The notes beneath the pieces were generated by a model. The model was not told the origin of the DNA, searched no databases, and saw only the letters and a program-made list of their open reading frames with translations. Shown here in pieces: positions 34,679 to 43,239 of a stretch of 64,000 nucleotides of DNA (position 1 is its first letter; each line of letters opens with the position of its first letter). Position numbers and translations under genes: made by a program. Source of the DNA: Alphaproteobacteria bacterium (GTDB taxonomy: Bacteria > Pseudomonadota > Alphaproteobacteria > Rs-D84); NCBI GenBank assembly GCA_013316395.1, contig WSMU01000001.1:4611-68610 (forward strand), written 5' to 3'.

Positions 34679-35761
34679 TTATATTGTATCAAAGCTGGCT
34701 ATAAATGCACCGGCCGCGGCAATGATGATCAGCGGCGGCGCCACCACCGCCAGCAGCGGCGGCAATGCACCGGTCGCCCCCAGTGCGTTGAACATATTCA
34801 GCATAAAGTATAATGCAAAGCATGTGATGATACCCATGCCAAACTTTACGCTAAATGAATAATTGCGGCGCTGCTTGGTCTGGGAAAACGCCACCCCCAG
34901 TGCCGCCATTGCAATCATGGTCAGTGGCAAAAACAGCAGGGTCCAAAACTGAATCAGGTGACCACGGACGGGAACGCCAATATCATTCATTTTTTCAATA
35001 AAGCGGGGCAGTTGCCAGAAAGATATCTGGTCCGGCTGCATATAGCGGTCCAGAACGTTTTGCGGGTTTAGCAGGCTGGGGCTGTGCCAGGGGCCGGTGC
35101 GCATGCGTGCCGCAGAATCCCAAATTGTGGCCGATTTAGAATCCAGGCCATCGTTGGATAGCGTTATGCTGTCGGTCTTGATGCGCTCGGTTATTTTAAA
35201 CTCAGAATTTTGAACATATAGCGTTGCGTTTTCAAAAGTAAGCCGGCCCGGGGCGGCACGCATGTTTTCCGCCTTCATGGTGATGTAACCGGCGGGTGAT
35301 TCCTCGCGCAGCCAGATTGCATCATCTACCAGCTTTAGCTGGGCCGCACTGATGTGGCTGGTGCTGAGGCTGACGGAATATGGATTAACGACCGTGGTTG
35401 CAAAGATGCCAATCAGGGCCGCGCCAATCAATAATGGTCGCGCCGCCTGGTACGGGGACAGGCCGGCACTTGATACTATAATGCTTTCGCTGGACTTTGT
35501 AAGGTTATAAGACGCCAGCAGTGTTCCCATAAATACCGCCAGGGGTAAAAACAGCGGCACGTATTCCAGCAGGCGCATCCATGCATCCGCCACGGTTTCG
35601 ATAACCGTTGGGTTGGCCGGCAATCGCTCAACAAACGTTACGGCCAGTATTATGCCGCATACAACCAGCATAACCAAACCCACGCCCGAGAAGAAGCGAC
35701 GCATTAAAAATCGGTTTAAAATATTGAAGCTAAACATTGCTTTTAAGTATATATCCTTCAT
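34679..35761 (-). CDS. lptG: LPS export ABC transporter permease LptG
   Basis: 360 residues (a second start 8 codons in is possible). YjgP/YjgQ family: three membrane segments near the N-terminus (FLMRRFFSGVGLVMLVVCGIILAV; VPLFLPLAVFMGTLLASYNLTKSSESIIV; AARPLLIGAALIGIFATTVVNP), a periplasmic beta-jellyroll (about 150-270), then three more ending near Ile360. With LptF and LptB2 it extracts LPS from the inner membrane. lptF is not adjacent. It heads the lptG-(45 aa)-xerD-J-domain unit. Confidence 0.9.
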   Translation of the reverse strand: MKDIYLKAMFSFNILNRFLMRRFFSGVGLVMLVVCGIILAVTFVERLPANPTVIETVADAWMRLLEYVPLFLPLAVFMGTLLASYNLTKSSESIIVSSAGLSPYQAARPLLIGAALIGIFATTVVNPYSVSLSTSHISAAQLKLVDDAIWLREESPAGYITMKAENMRAAPGRLTFENATLYVQNSEFKITERIKTDSITLSNDGLDSKSATIWDSAARMRTGPWHSPSLLNPQNVLDRYMQPDQISFWQLPRFIEKMNDIGVPVRGHLIQFWTLLFLPLTMIAMAALGVAFSQTKQRRNYSFSVKFGMGIITCFALYFMLNMFNALGATGALPPLLAVVAPPLIIIAAAGAFIASFDTI

Positions 35762-35768
35762 TTGATAA

Positions 35769-35796
35769 TTGCAAAATTAAAATGAATGCTTATAAT
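35769..35796 (+). promoter_or_regulatory. greA-mutL promoter
   Basis: TTGCAA (35769-35774), a 16-base spacer and TATAAT (35791-35796). AGGAAAG at 35811-35817 is the greA ribosome binding site. Diverges from lptG. Confidence 0.7.
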
Positions 35797-35822
35797 TTCT
35801 TTAAAAATACAGGAAAGATACA

Positions 35823-36293
35823 ATGGAAAAGAAACCAATTTCGCGCGCAGGATTTGATGCGTTGCTTAAAGAATTGAAGGATTTAAAGGAAAATCAGCGG
35901 CCCGAGATTTTAAAAATAGTTCAGTGGGCCCGTTCCCTGGGGGATTTGTCTGAGAATGCTGATTACAGTGCAGCTAAAGAAAAACAGCGCCAGATAGACA
36001 AGCGGATACAGTTTATAGAAGGCGTTGTCGGAAACGCCAATGTTGTGGATGTTGAATCTTTGAGCGGTGATCGCGTCGTATTTGGCGCCAAAGTGGTCGC
36101 CGAAGACGATGATGGCAACCGGATGCAGTGCCGCATCCTGTCGGATATAGAGGCCGACGGGCGCAGTGTTATATCTTGCACATCGCCGGTGGGGCGTGCG
36201 CTTATTGGGCGTTGCGTGGGTGATACGTGTGTGGTGCGTTTGCCATCTGGCGAGAAAGAGTATGAAATTCTGTCGGTTACGTTCAAGGAATAA
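35823..36293 (+). CDS. greA: Transcript cleavage factor GreA
   Basis: 156 residues. An N-terminal antiparallel coiled-coil (to about 75) carries the acidic tip DLSENADYSAAKE, which reaches into RNA polymerase to cleave backtracked RNA. The C-terminal FKBP-like domain begins near ESLSGDRVVFGAKV and ends in SPVGRALIGRCVGD and EILSVTFKE, both family signatures. It is followed after 6 bases by mutL, so the two share the promoter upstream. Confidence 0.96.
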   Translation: MEKKPISRAGFDALLKELKDLKENQRPEILKIVQWARSLGDLSENADYSAAKEKQRQIDKRIQFIEGVVGNANVVDVESLSGDRVVFGAKVVAEDDDGNRMQCRILSDIEADGRSVISCTSPVGRALIGRCVGDTCVVRLPSGEKEYEILSVTFKE

Positions 36294-36299
36294 TTCGCG

Positions 36300-38102
36300 A
36301 TGTCTGTACGCGTTCTGCCGGATTTTTTAATTAACCAAATCGCCGCCGGCGAAGTGGTGGAGCGACCTGCGTCTGTTGTAAAGGAACTGGTGGAAAATGC
36401 GCTGGATGCCGGGGCTGACAATATTGTTATAGATGTTGCGGACGGCGGTCGGACCATGATATCGGTTATGGACAACGGCAAGGGGATGACGGCCGATGAT
36501 TTAAAGATTGCCATTACCAGGCATGCGACGTCAAAATTGCCCGATGATGATTTGCTGAATATAAATTTTATGGGATTTCGTGGCGAGGCGCTGCCGTCAA
36601 TTGCATCTGTGGCGGATATGACGATAGATACATTTCGCGCGGGGGATAAAAACGGCTGGCAGATAGACGCTAATACTGGGGAAGTTCGGCCGTGTGCGTG
36701 GGATTCGGGGACGCGTGTTCGCGTTAAAAATCTGTTTGGTAAGACGCCCGCGCGGTTAAAATTCCTGCGTGCGGACCGTGCGGAAATGGTTGGCGTTCTG
36801 GAGGTGGTCAAGCGCCTGGCGATGGCGCGGCCAGACGTTGGCTTTGTTCTAAACGACAAATGGTGTTTTTCAAAAAATCAGGACCTGGAGGCGCGAATTG
36901 CCGACGTTATGGGTGATGATGTGCGGGGTAATATGCTGCGTGTGGATGCGGTATCGGCCAGTGATGCATCAATGCATTTACGTGGCTTTATCTCACGCCC
37001 GACTTTGCGTCGTGCATCCAGTGTGGACCAGTATTTGTTTGTCAATGGCCGTCCGGTCAAGGACAAGGTTTTAGTTAGCGCTTTGCGTGCCGCATACATG
37101 GATGTAATGCATGCGCGCGAGTTTCCGCTGTGCGCTCTTTATCTGACGCTGGACCCGCGAAACGTAGATGTAAATGTATCCCCCGCCAAGACAGAGGTTC
37201 ATTTTTTAGAGCCGGCGCATGTCAGGGCTTTTATTATAAAATCACTGCGCAGTGTTTTGGCACAGACGATGAATGCGTCGCTTTCGCGACCGGCCGTGCC
37301 AGAAACTGTCGCGACCCCGGTTCAGCAAAATCTGACACCCAGGACGGATTTTCATCTGGGGCTGGCGCGGGCGCCTGTGGGGCGTATGCCGGAATTTAGC
37401 GCTATGCGTGTATGTGAGCCGGTGTCTGCTGCTGCGGACAATTTCGGACCCTTTGCATCTGATTTTTCGCATCGCCAGGTTGCCGGGTCGGTAAATGCCA
37501 TGCCTGTTACGGAAAAGGTTTCCGATATCTTTGATGAAATGCCATTGGGGCGTGCAATAGGGCAGTTTGGGAATAAATACATTATTGCGGCGCACAGTGA
37601 CGATTTTATTATCGTGGACCAGCATGCCGCACACGAGCGTATAACATACGAGCGACTGCGTGCGCACTCTATAAAGGTTCAGCCACTGTTAACACCGATT
37701 GTCGTTACCTTGCGTGCGGAAGATGTGGCGGCGATATTATCCGTTGCGGAAGAATTGGCCGCGTGCGGATTAACACTGGATGCGTTCGGTGATGATGCCG
37801 TTGCGATTTCGGCAAAGCCCGCGGATTGGAGTTTGGACTGGGGCGCGACGCTGCGGGCGGTCGCAGACGAGGTGCGTGCGAACGGCGCATCGGCCCAGTT
37901 GCATGAGAGATTGCATCTAAAGCTGGCTAATTTTGCATGTCATCACAGTGTGCGTGCCGGACAAAGGCTGGATATGGACAGTATGAACGCATTGCTGCGG
38001 GATATAGAACGGACCCAGCGCGCGGGTCAGTGCAACCATGGCAGACCTGTCTATAAAATTATTCCCATGCATGAAATTGACGGCTGGTTCGAGCGCGCCT
38101 AA
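36300..38102 (+). CDS. mutL: DNA mismatch repair protein MutL
   Basis: 600 residues. The GHKL ATPase domain is complete: LVENALDAGAD (motif I), DNGKGM (motif II), TSKLPDDDLLNINFMGFRGEALPSI (motif III) and the NVDVNVSPAKTEVHF block. A Pro/Ala-rich linker is followed by the C-terminal dimerisation domain (QFGNKYIIAAHSDDFIIVDQHAAHERITYE), with the QCNHGRP ending seen in MutL proteins with the endonuclease-like C-terminus. It acts after MutS in strand-directed repair. Confidence 0.96.
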   Translation: MSVRVLPDFLINQIAAGEVVERPASVVKELVENALDAGADNIVIDVADGGRTMISVMDNGKGMTADDLKIAITRHATSKLPDDDLLNINFMGFRGEALPSIASVADMTIDTFRAGDKNGWQIDANTGEVRPCAWDSGTRVRVKNLFGKTPARLKFLRADRAEMVGVLEVVKRLAMARPDVGFVLNDKWCFSKNQDLEARIADVMGDDVRGNMLRVDAVSASDASMHLRGFISRPTLRRASSVDQYLFVNGRPVKDKVLVSALRAAYMDVMHAREFPLCALYLTLDPRNVDVNVSPAKTEVHFLEPAHVRAFIIKSLRSVLAQTMNASLSRPAVPETVATPVQQNLTPRTDFHLGLARAPVGRMPEFSAMRVCEPVSAAADNFGPFASDFSHRQVAGSVNAMPVTEKVSDIFDEMPLGRAIGQFGNKYIIAAHSDDFIIVDQHAAHERITYERLRAHSIKVQPLLTPIVVTLRAEDVAAILSVAEELAACGLTLDAFGDDAVAISAKPADWSLDWGATLRAVADEVRANGASAQLHERLHLKLANFACHHSVRAGQRLDMDSMNALLRDIERTQRAGQCNHGRPVYKIIPMHEIDGWFERA

Positions 38103-38174
38103 CCTTAACTATTTCCTTTACAGACGGCTGTTTTTTGTCTATTCTGGTGGCATAAAAAGACAAGGAGATTTTAA

Positions 38175-38483
38175 ATGGAAGGTGAAAATATTGCCGTGGC
38201 GACAGATGTAGTAACAAATGCCCCTAAGAATGATATGTGGGGGCTGCTGGCCTATTTGTTGGTCGTGTTCGGGATAATCTATCTGTTCATGGTTCGCCCG
38301 CAGCGCAAGCGGATGGCGGAATATAAAAAGATGTTGGATTCCATAAAGGTTGGAAACCGCGTTATGGCGGCCGGTATTTACGGTGTTGTGAAAAAAATTG
38401 GCGAAAATACCTTGGATATTGAAATTGCCAAAGGTGTTGTAGTCGAGGTTAATAAAAACGCCGTCGCCGGTGTTCAGGAATAG
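38175..38483 (+). CDS. yajC: Preprotein translocase subunit YajC
   Basis: 102 residues with one membrane segment (MWGLLAYLLVVFGIIYLFMVRPQRKRMAEYKKM) and the typical cytoplasmic tail VGNRVMAAGIYGVVKKIGENTLDIEIAKGVVVEVNKNAV. CAAGGAG lies upstream of the ATG. YajC is the small partner of SecDF, which directly follow in the usual order. TTTACA-N17-TATTCT just upstream is a possible promoter. Confidence 0.95.
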   Translation: MEGENIAVATDVVTNAPKNDMWGLLAYLLVVFGIIYLFMVRPQRKRMAEYKKMLDSIKVGNRVMAAGIYGVVKKIGENTLDIEIAKGVVVEVNKNAVAGVQE

Positions 38484-38506
38484 GTTTTCATAAAAGGTAG
38501 AATGGT

Positions 38507-40060
38507 ATGTTAAAAAAACTGGCAATAATATTCGTTGCGGTATTTTGTGTTTTGTTGGCCGTGCCAACCATGATGCCGGGGGCTGCAAAGTATTTCCCGT
38601 CATGGATTCGTCCGATACCGCTGGGCTTGGATTTAAAGGGTGGTGCGCAGCTGCTGCTGGAGGTGGATACCAACACAATGATGCGTGAAAAGTCAGCGCA
38701 GCTATACGAAGAAACGCGCAGTGCGCTGATTGACCGCGACAAAGGTGTGGTACGTTTTTCCAATCTGCGTAATGTTGACGGCACTGTTTCTTTTGTCGTT
38801 CGTGACGAGGCGGATGTTTCCAAGGCCAAGGGGCGCCTGAAAAGCGTTTTAGGCAACAGCGTTGACATAGATTCCGACGGTCGTACGATAACATTGTCTT
38901 ATTCGGATAAGCAAAGGGAAGAAATGGTATCCGATGCATTGACGCGTAGCATAGAGATTGTGCGTCGGCGTATCGATGCGCTGGGTACAAAGGAGCCTTC
39001 TATCCAGACCCAGGGCGGAAAATATATTCTAATTCAGCTGCCCGGTGTTGATAATCCGGAACATATAAAAGAACTTATCGGGCAGACGGCAAAGATGACA
39101 TTCCATCTTGTTAATGAAAATGTCCCGGCAGAACAGGTGACATCAGGTCGTGCGCCGGCTGGAACGGAATTTATGCCCTATATGGATGCACCGGAGCAAA
39201 AGGTGGCTGTCTATTCGCGGGTAGAGGTGTCCGGTGAAAACCTGAAGGATTCTCAGGCCGACTTTGACCAGAATAACATGCCGGTTGTATCAACTGTATT
39301 TGATGCAACGGGTGCGCGTCGGTTTGCAAAACTGACAACGGAACATGTAGGCGAGCGTTTTGCAATCGTGCTTGACGGCAAAGTGTTGTCTGCCCCGGTT
39401 ATACGTGAGCCGATTCCGGGTGGTCGCGGCCAGATTTCCGGTGGCTTTACACTGCAGGGGGCAAAGGATTTGGCGGTACTGTTGCGCAGTGGCGCACTGC
39501 CGGCGCCGCTGTCGGTGATAGAAGAGCGCACTGTTGGTGCGGGTCTGGGGGCGGATACGATTGAGCAGGGTAAAATCGGTTCGGCTGTTGGTGTTCTGTT
39601 CGTGCTGATATTCATGATATTCTTCTATCGTGGTTTCGGGCTGATTGCGGATATCGTATTGCTGGTTAACCTGGCGATGATTATAGGAGTTTCCGCGCTG
39701 TTTGGGGCGACGCTGACGTTGCCGGGGATTGCGGGTATCGTGTTAACGCTGGGCATGGCGGTGGATGCAAACATACTGCCGTTTGAGCGTATTCGTGACG
39801 AAGTCCGTGCCGGGGTGCCTACTTTGCGGGCCGTTGATATCGGGTTCCATCGTTCCATGAAGACTGTTTTGGACGGAAACCTGACAAATTTGATTTGCAG
39901 CTTAATCTTGTTCCAGTTCGGTGCGGGGCCAATCCGTGGATTTGCCGTAACGCTATCGATTGGTGTTGTTACAACGCTGTTTACATGCCTTGCATTGTCA
40001 AAGGTCCTAATCGACTGGTACATGAATGGCAAAAACAAGAAAATCGGTTATATAAAATAA
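38507..40060 (+). CDS. secD: Protein-export membrane protein SecD
   Basis: 517 residues. First membrane segment at the N-terminus, then the LGLDLKGGAQLLLEVD signature, the periplasmic P1 head (about 60-290), and five C-terminal membrane segments (GSAVGVLFVLIFMIFFYRGF, IVLLVNLAMIIGVSALFG and others) with the conserved LTLGMAVDANILPFERIRDE block of the proton channel. SecDF uses proton motive force to complete Sec-dependent secretion. secF follows after 22 bases. Confidence 0.96.
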   Translation: MLKKLAIIFVAVFCVLLAVPTMMPGAAKYFPSWIRPIPLGLDLKGGAQLLLEVDTNTMMREKSAQLYEETRSALIDRDKGVVRFSNLRNVDGTVSFVVRDEADVSKAKGRLKSVLGNSVDIDSDGRTITLSYSDKQREEMVSDALTRSIEIVRRRIDALGTKEPSIQTQGGKYILIQLPGVDNPEHIKELIGQTAKMTFHLVNENVPAEQVTSGRAPAGTEFMPYMDAPEQKVAVYSRVEVSGENLKDSQADFDQNNMPVVSTVFDATGARRFAKLTTEHVGERFAIVLDGKVLSAPVIREPIPGGRGQISGGFTLQGAKDLAVLLRSGALPAPLSVIEERTVGAGLGADTIEQGKIGSAVGVLFVLIFMIFFYRGFGLIADIVLLVNLAMIIGVSALFGATLTLPGIAGIVLTLGMAVDANILPFERIRDEVRAGVPTLRAVDIGFHRSMKTVLDGNLTNLICSLILFQFGAGPIRGFAVTLSIGVVTTLFTCLALSKVLIDWYMNGKNKKIGYIK

Positions 40061-40082
40061 GGCAGCAAAGGGGATTTTAGCT

Positions 40083-40946
40083 ATGAAACTGCACTTTATG
40101 AAATATAGGAAACTGTCGTACTGGATTTCTGGAATCCTGGTTGCGATTTCCATTGTGTCGTTGGCGGTACGTGGTTTGAACTATGGCATTGATTTTGCCG
40201 GTGGTATTTCCATGGAGGTAACACCGGTGGCCGCGGATTATACAATTGATAAAATGCGTTCGGATTTATCCGCATTTAGTCCGGAGTTGCAGGCGGTCGA
40301 TGGTGGTTCGATATTGTTGCGCGTGGGCCTGCCCAAGGGGGCAACCGATGCGGAGCAAAACGCACGTGTTCGCGATATAAAGCAAATACTGGGCAACAAG
40401 GTTGACTACTCCCAGGTTCAGATAGTTGGACCAAAAATCGGGAGTGAACTGGTTCGCGGTGGTATTCTGGCGATTTTGGTATCCTTTGTTTTGATGAGTG
40501 TTTATATCTGGATTAGATATCGCGGCGGATATGCGGTTGGCTCGTTCGTGTCGCTGGTTCTGGACTTTATTTTAATGTTCGGATTTTTCTCGGTTGTAGG
40601 GTTGGAATTTAATCAGACATCTATTGCGGTTATTTTGATGGGTATCGGATATTCCATAAACGACAAGGTTGTTAACTATGACCGTATTGATGAAAATATC
40701 AAGAAATACCACAAGATGCCGATGACTGATTTGATAGACCTGTCTATCAATGAAATGATGCATCGTACGGTAATGACCAGCTTGTCTACAATTTTGGCAA
40801 TGGTTGGACTGTACTTCTTTGGCGGCTTAATGCTACAGGATTTTGCAGTTGCGATGACGTTTGCGATTGTTATGGGTACTCTTACCAGTATTTATATCTC
40901 TAACGTTATACTGTATCACTTTAATCTGCGTGAGACTAAATACTAA
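40083..40946 (+). CDS. secF: Protein-export membrane protein SecF
   Basis: 287 residues with a first membrane segment, the GLNYGIDFAGGISMEV signature, a short periplasmic head and five C-terminal spans. The conserved IGYSINDKVVNYDRIDENI (usual GYSINDTVVVFDRIRE; here Lys for Thr and Asn-Tyr for Val-Phe) and RTVMTSLSTILAMVGLYFFGG are present. Works with SecD and YajC just upstream. The changed residues are within the normal spread of the family. Confidence 0.95.
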   Translation: MKLHFMKYRKLSYWISGILVAISIVSLAVRGLNYGIDFAGGISMEVTPVAADYTIDKMRSDLSAFSPELQAVDGGSILLRVGLPKGATDAEQNARVRDIKQILGNKVDYSQVQIVGPKIGSELVRGGILAILVSFVLMSVYIWIRYRGGYAVGSFVSLVLDFILMFGFFSVVGLEFNQTSIAVILMGIGYSINDKVVNYDRIDENIKKYHKMPMTDLIDLSINEMMHRTVMTSLSTILAMVGLYFFGGLMLQDFAVAMTFAIVMGTLTSIYISNVILYHFNLRETKY

Positions 40947-40979
40947 TATTACGGCGGGCGCCAAATGGGGGGAATACGT

Positions 40980-42485
40980 ATGAGACTAATAGGCTTGTTT
41001 TTATTTCTGTGTACCATTGCGGTGGCGCCCGCGCATGCCGAAAGTCTGTTTTTCGAGGATGAGCCCGTACAGCAGGGCCTGCGCGTCGCCGATGTATCGG
41101 CGACGTTTGCGGATATTTATCAAAAGCTTGACGGGGTAAAGTGGGGTGGAAAAAGCCTGAACGTGGCAATAGAAAGTCTGGAGCGGCTTAACAAAAAAGC
41201 ACATATTGCCGCCACGGATGAACGTGTTGTTCTGGTTTGGGGTGATGATATTATTGCGAATTATCCACGTCCCGCCGCCGGCAACTGGGAAGGGTTTGGC
41301 GAAATAACAACGGCGTTGGTATTGAAAATGCGCGAGCGTGACGCAGATTTGCGCCGCCAATCGACAAGCGAGCTGTACCAGACTGTCGTTGGTGCATTGA
41401 TGGAAGGCGTGGATGAAAATGGCCGCTATATATATTCCCGGGCTGCCGAAATTGCAGAGGATGGGCGTCTGCTTACCAGTGCGGGTATTACAGGTACGCG
41501 CGATGAGCGTGGGAATTTTCGTGTAACGGGGATTTATAAGGGGTCCAGTGCGGATGCCGCCGGTGTTCGCGCGGGTGATTTGATTTCGGAAATAAACGGC
41601 CGCCCGGTTGCAGAGATGACAGATGCGGACTTGGATGCTGTAATCAGCGGCTTTAATTCCGGTACGGCCAAGATAAAACTGCTGACGCCGGGTGGGGCGC
41701 GAAATGTTGTATTGCGGCGTGCGACGGTTGTGCTGGCGGATGCGGATGTTGTGCATCGCAGTGGGGCCGGGACAAACGGCGGTATATTGGAGATTATTGT
41801 TCATAATGTGTCCGACAGTGCGGTATCGATTGTGAACGAGGCGCTGGCTAAATACCCGGATGCAGAGGGGATAATTTTAGATTTACGTGCCGCCACCGGC
41901 GATGACGAGCGTGCCGCGGCTAAGCTGGCAGGCCTGTTCGTGGGGGCGGTGCCGGTAATGAGAATTGTAGAAACAGCCCGTGACGAGGTAGAGGTTGTCC
42001 CCGGTGGCAATGCGGTGACAAAGGCGCCGGCTGTTGTTTTGATGTCTAATCAGACGCGTGGCACGGCCGAGGCCATTGCCAGTGCGTTTTATGAAAATGA
42101 CCGCGGTGTTTTGGTTGGAACGCCGACCGGTGGCATCGCCAGAATTGCGACACAGATTGATTTGAATAATGGCGGGGCGCTGGAACTGCTTAACAAGTCC
42201 ATAAAGACGGGGGCGGGGCGCGTGATTGACGGACGCGGTGTTTTTCCGATTATATGTCTGTCTAATATCCGCAGCGCATCCCAGAGCGAGGCTTTCTTCC
42301 TGAATGTATTAAACGGCGACTTTCGTGCGACAGACTTTAACACAAAGGCCGAAGTTCCGGCAGAGGATATTAGACGCGGGTGCCCCGTTATTACCAGTGG
42401 TGCCGACGAGGATGCGTTGTCGTCTGCGGTGGCTATGAAAATTCTGACTGATAAAAAAGTATATAACAGGTTAATGGATAAATAA
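40980..42485 (+). CDS. S41 (CtpA-like) peptidase homologue lacking catalytic residues
   Basis: 501 residues from ATG 40980; GGGGGGA 6 bases upstream sets this start and a clean signal peptide (MRLIGLFLFLCTIAVAPAHA). A PDZ domain spans about residues 165-250 (ITGTRDERGNFRVTGIYKGSSADAAGVRAGDLISEING) and the S41 core follows. The segment that should hold GSASASEI reads NQTRGTAEAI, with Gly where the catalytic Ser lies. The segment that should hold FGKG with the Lys base reads TGGIA. Surrounding strands (GIILDLRAATGDD, GVLVGTPTGG) are intact. Probably a non-cleaving binding protein. It follows secF by 33 bases. Confidence 0.82.
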   Translation: MRLIGLFLFLCTIAVAPAHAESLFFEDEPVQQGLRVADVSATFADIYQKLDGVKWGGKSLNVAIESLERLNKKAHIAATDERVVLVWGDDIIANYPRPAAGNWEGFGEITTALVLKMRERDADLRRQSTSELYQTVVGALMEGVDENGRYIYSRAAEIAEDGRLLTSAGITGTRDERGNFRVTGIYKGSSADAAGVRAGDLISEINGRPVAEMTDADLDAVISGFNSGTAKIKLLTPGGARNVVLRRATVVLADADVVHRSGAGTNGGILEIIVHNVSDSAVSIVNEALAKYPDAEGIILDLRAATGDDERAAAKLAGLFVGAVPVMRIVETARDEVEVVPGGNAVTKAPAVVLMSNQTRGTAEAIASAFYENDRGVLVGTPTGGIARIATQIDLNNGGALELLNKSIKTGAGRVIDGRGVFPIICLSNIRSASQSEAFFLNVLNGDFRATDFNTKAEVPAEDIRRGCPVITSGADEDALSSAVAMKILTDKKVYNRLMDK

Positions 42486-42502
42486 CTCTAAGGCGGGCAG
42501 GT

Positions 42503-43186
42503 ATGTTTTTAACAATAGAAAATAAAATGAAATGGCGTAGATTGGTGTTCGCTACGGTTATTGTTGCCGCTTTGATTGTTGGCGGGGTGCTGTGGTATGA
42601 TGCGCCGGTATTGCTGTTCTTGCGGCAATTCGATTGTCTGTTTTGGCAAATTTTAAGTAATATTTTTGATGATAAAATTTGGGCCGCTGTATTTGCGGGG
42701 GCAGTGCTGGGGATTTATATAAGAAAATCACTGAAATCAAAGCCTAAGTTTAGAAATGGAAGAGGTAACTTTAGCTTGGGTTGTTTTGTTGACGATTTTT
42801 GGCAAAAAACAAAGCGTAGTAATGTGTTTTTGATATTTTGCTCTATCCTGGCGGCAGGTGTGGTAGTTCAGGTTTTAAAGGTATGTTTTGGGCGCGCGCG
42901 TCCGCTGCTGTATGAGGCGTTAGAGTTTACAGGATTTTATCCGCCATCGTTTGACTGGGTGTTTAATTCGATGCCATCGGGTCATACGGCGATATCTTTT
43001 GCCGCACTGGTTATGATAGGAATGCTGGCGCCAAAGGTAAAGCCGCTGACGTGGACGCTGGCGGTGCTGATAGGTGTCTCGCGGGTATGCGTTGGCGACC
43101 ATTGGCCGTCCGATGTGCTGTTCGGGGCCTTTATAGGTATGGTTGCCGCTGATTTGGTAAAGTGGTACATGCTGCGTGATAAATAA
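42503..43186 (+). CDS. PAP2-family membrane phosphatase
   Basis: 227 residues with about five membrane segments. The three phosphatase motifs are present: KVCFGRARP, the MPSGHT loop and SRVCVGDHWPSDVLFG with the catalytic His. Such enzymes remove phosphate from undecaprenyl pyrophosphate or other lipids at the periplasmic face. The exact substrate is unknown. A second in-frame Met at residue 9 is possible. It follows the S41-like gene after 17 bases. Confidence 0.88.
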   Translation: MFLTIENKMKWRRLVFATVIVAALIVGGVLWYDAPVLLFLRQFDCLFWQILSNIFDDKIWAAVFAGAVLGIYIRKSLKSKPKFRNGRGNFSLGCFVDDFWQKTKRSNVFLIFCSILAAGVVVQVLKVCFGRARPLLYEALEFTGFYPPSFDWVFNSMPSGHTAISFAALVMIGMLAPKVKPLTWTLAVLIGVSRVCVGDHWPSDVLFGAFIGMVAADLVKWYMLRDK

Positions 43187-43224
43187 TTTGGCGTTTTATT
43201 CTTAAATTTATCCCTTTTTTGTGG

Positions 43225-43230
43225 TACAAT
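43225..43230 (+). promoter_or_regulatory. ftsK -10 box, near-leaderless start
   Basis: TACAAT (43225-43230) lies 9 bases before the ftsK ATG, so the transcript would begin about three bases before the start codon. There is no Shine-Dalgarno sequence. Confidence 0.5.
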
Positions 43231-43239
43231 TAGCTCATT

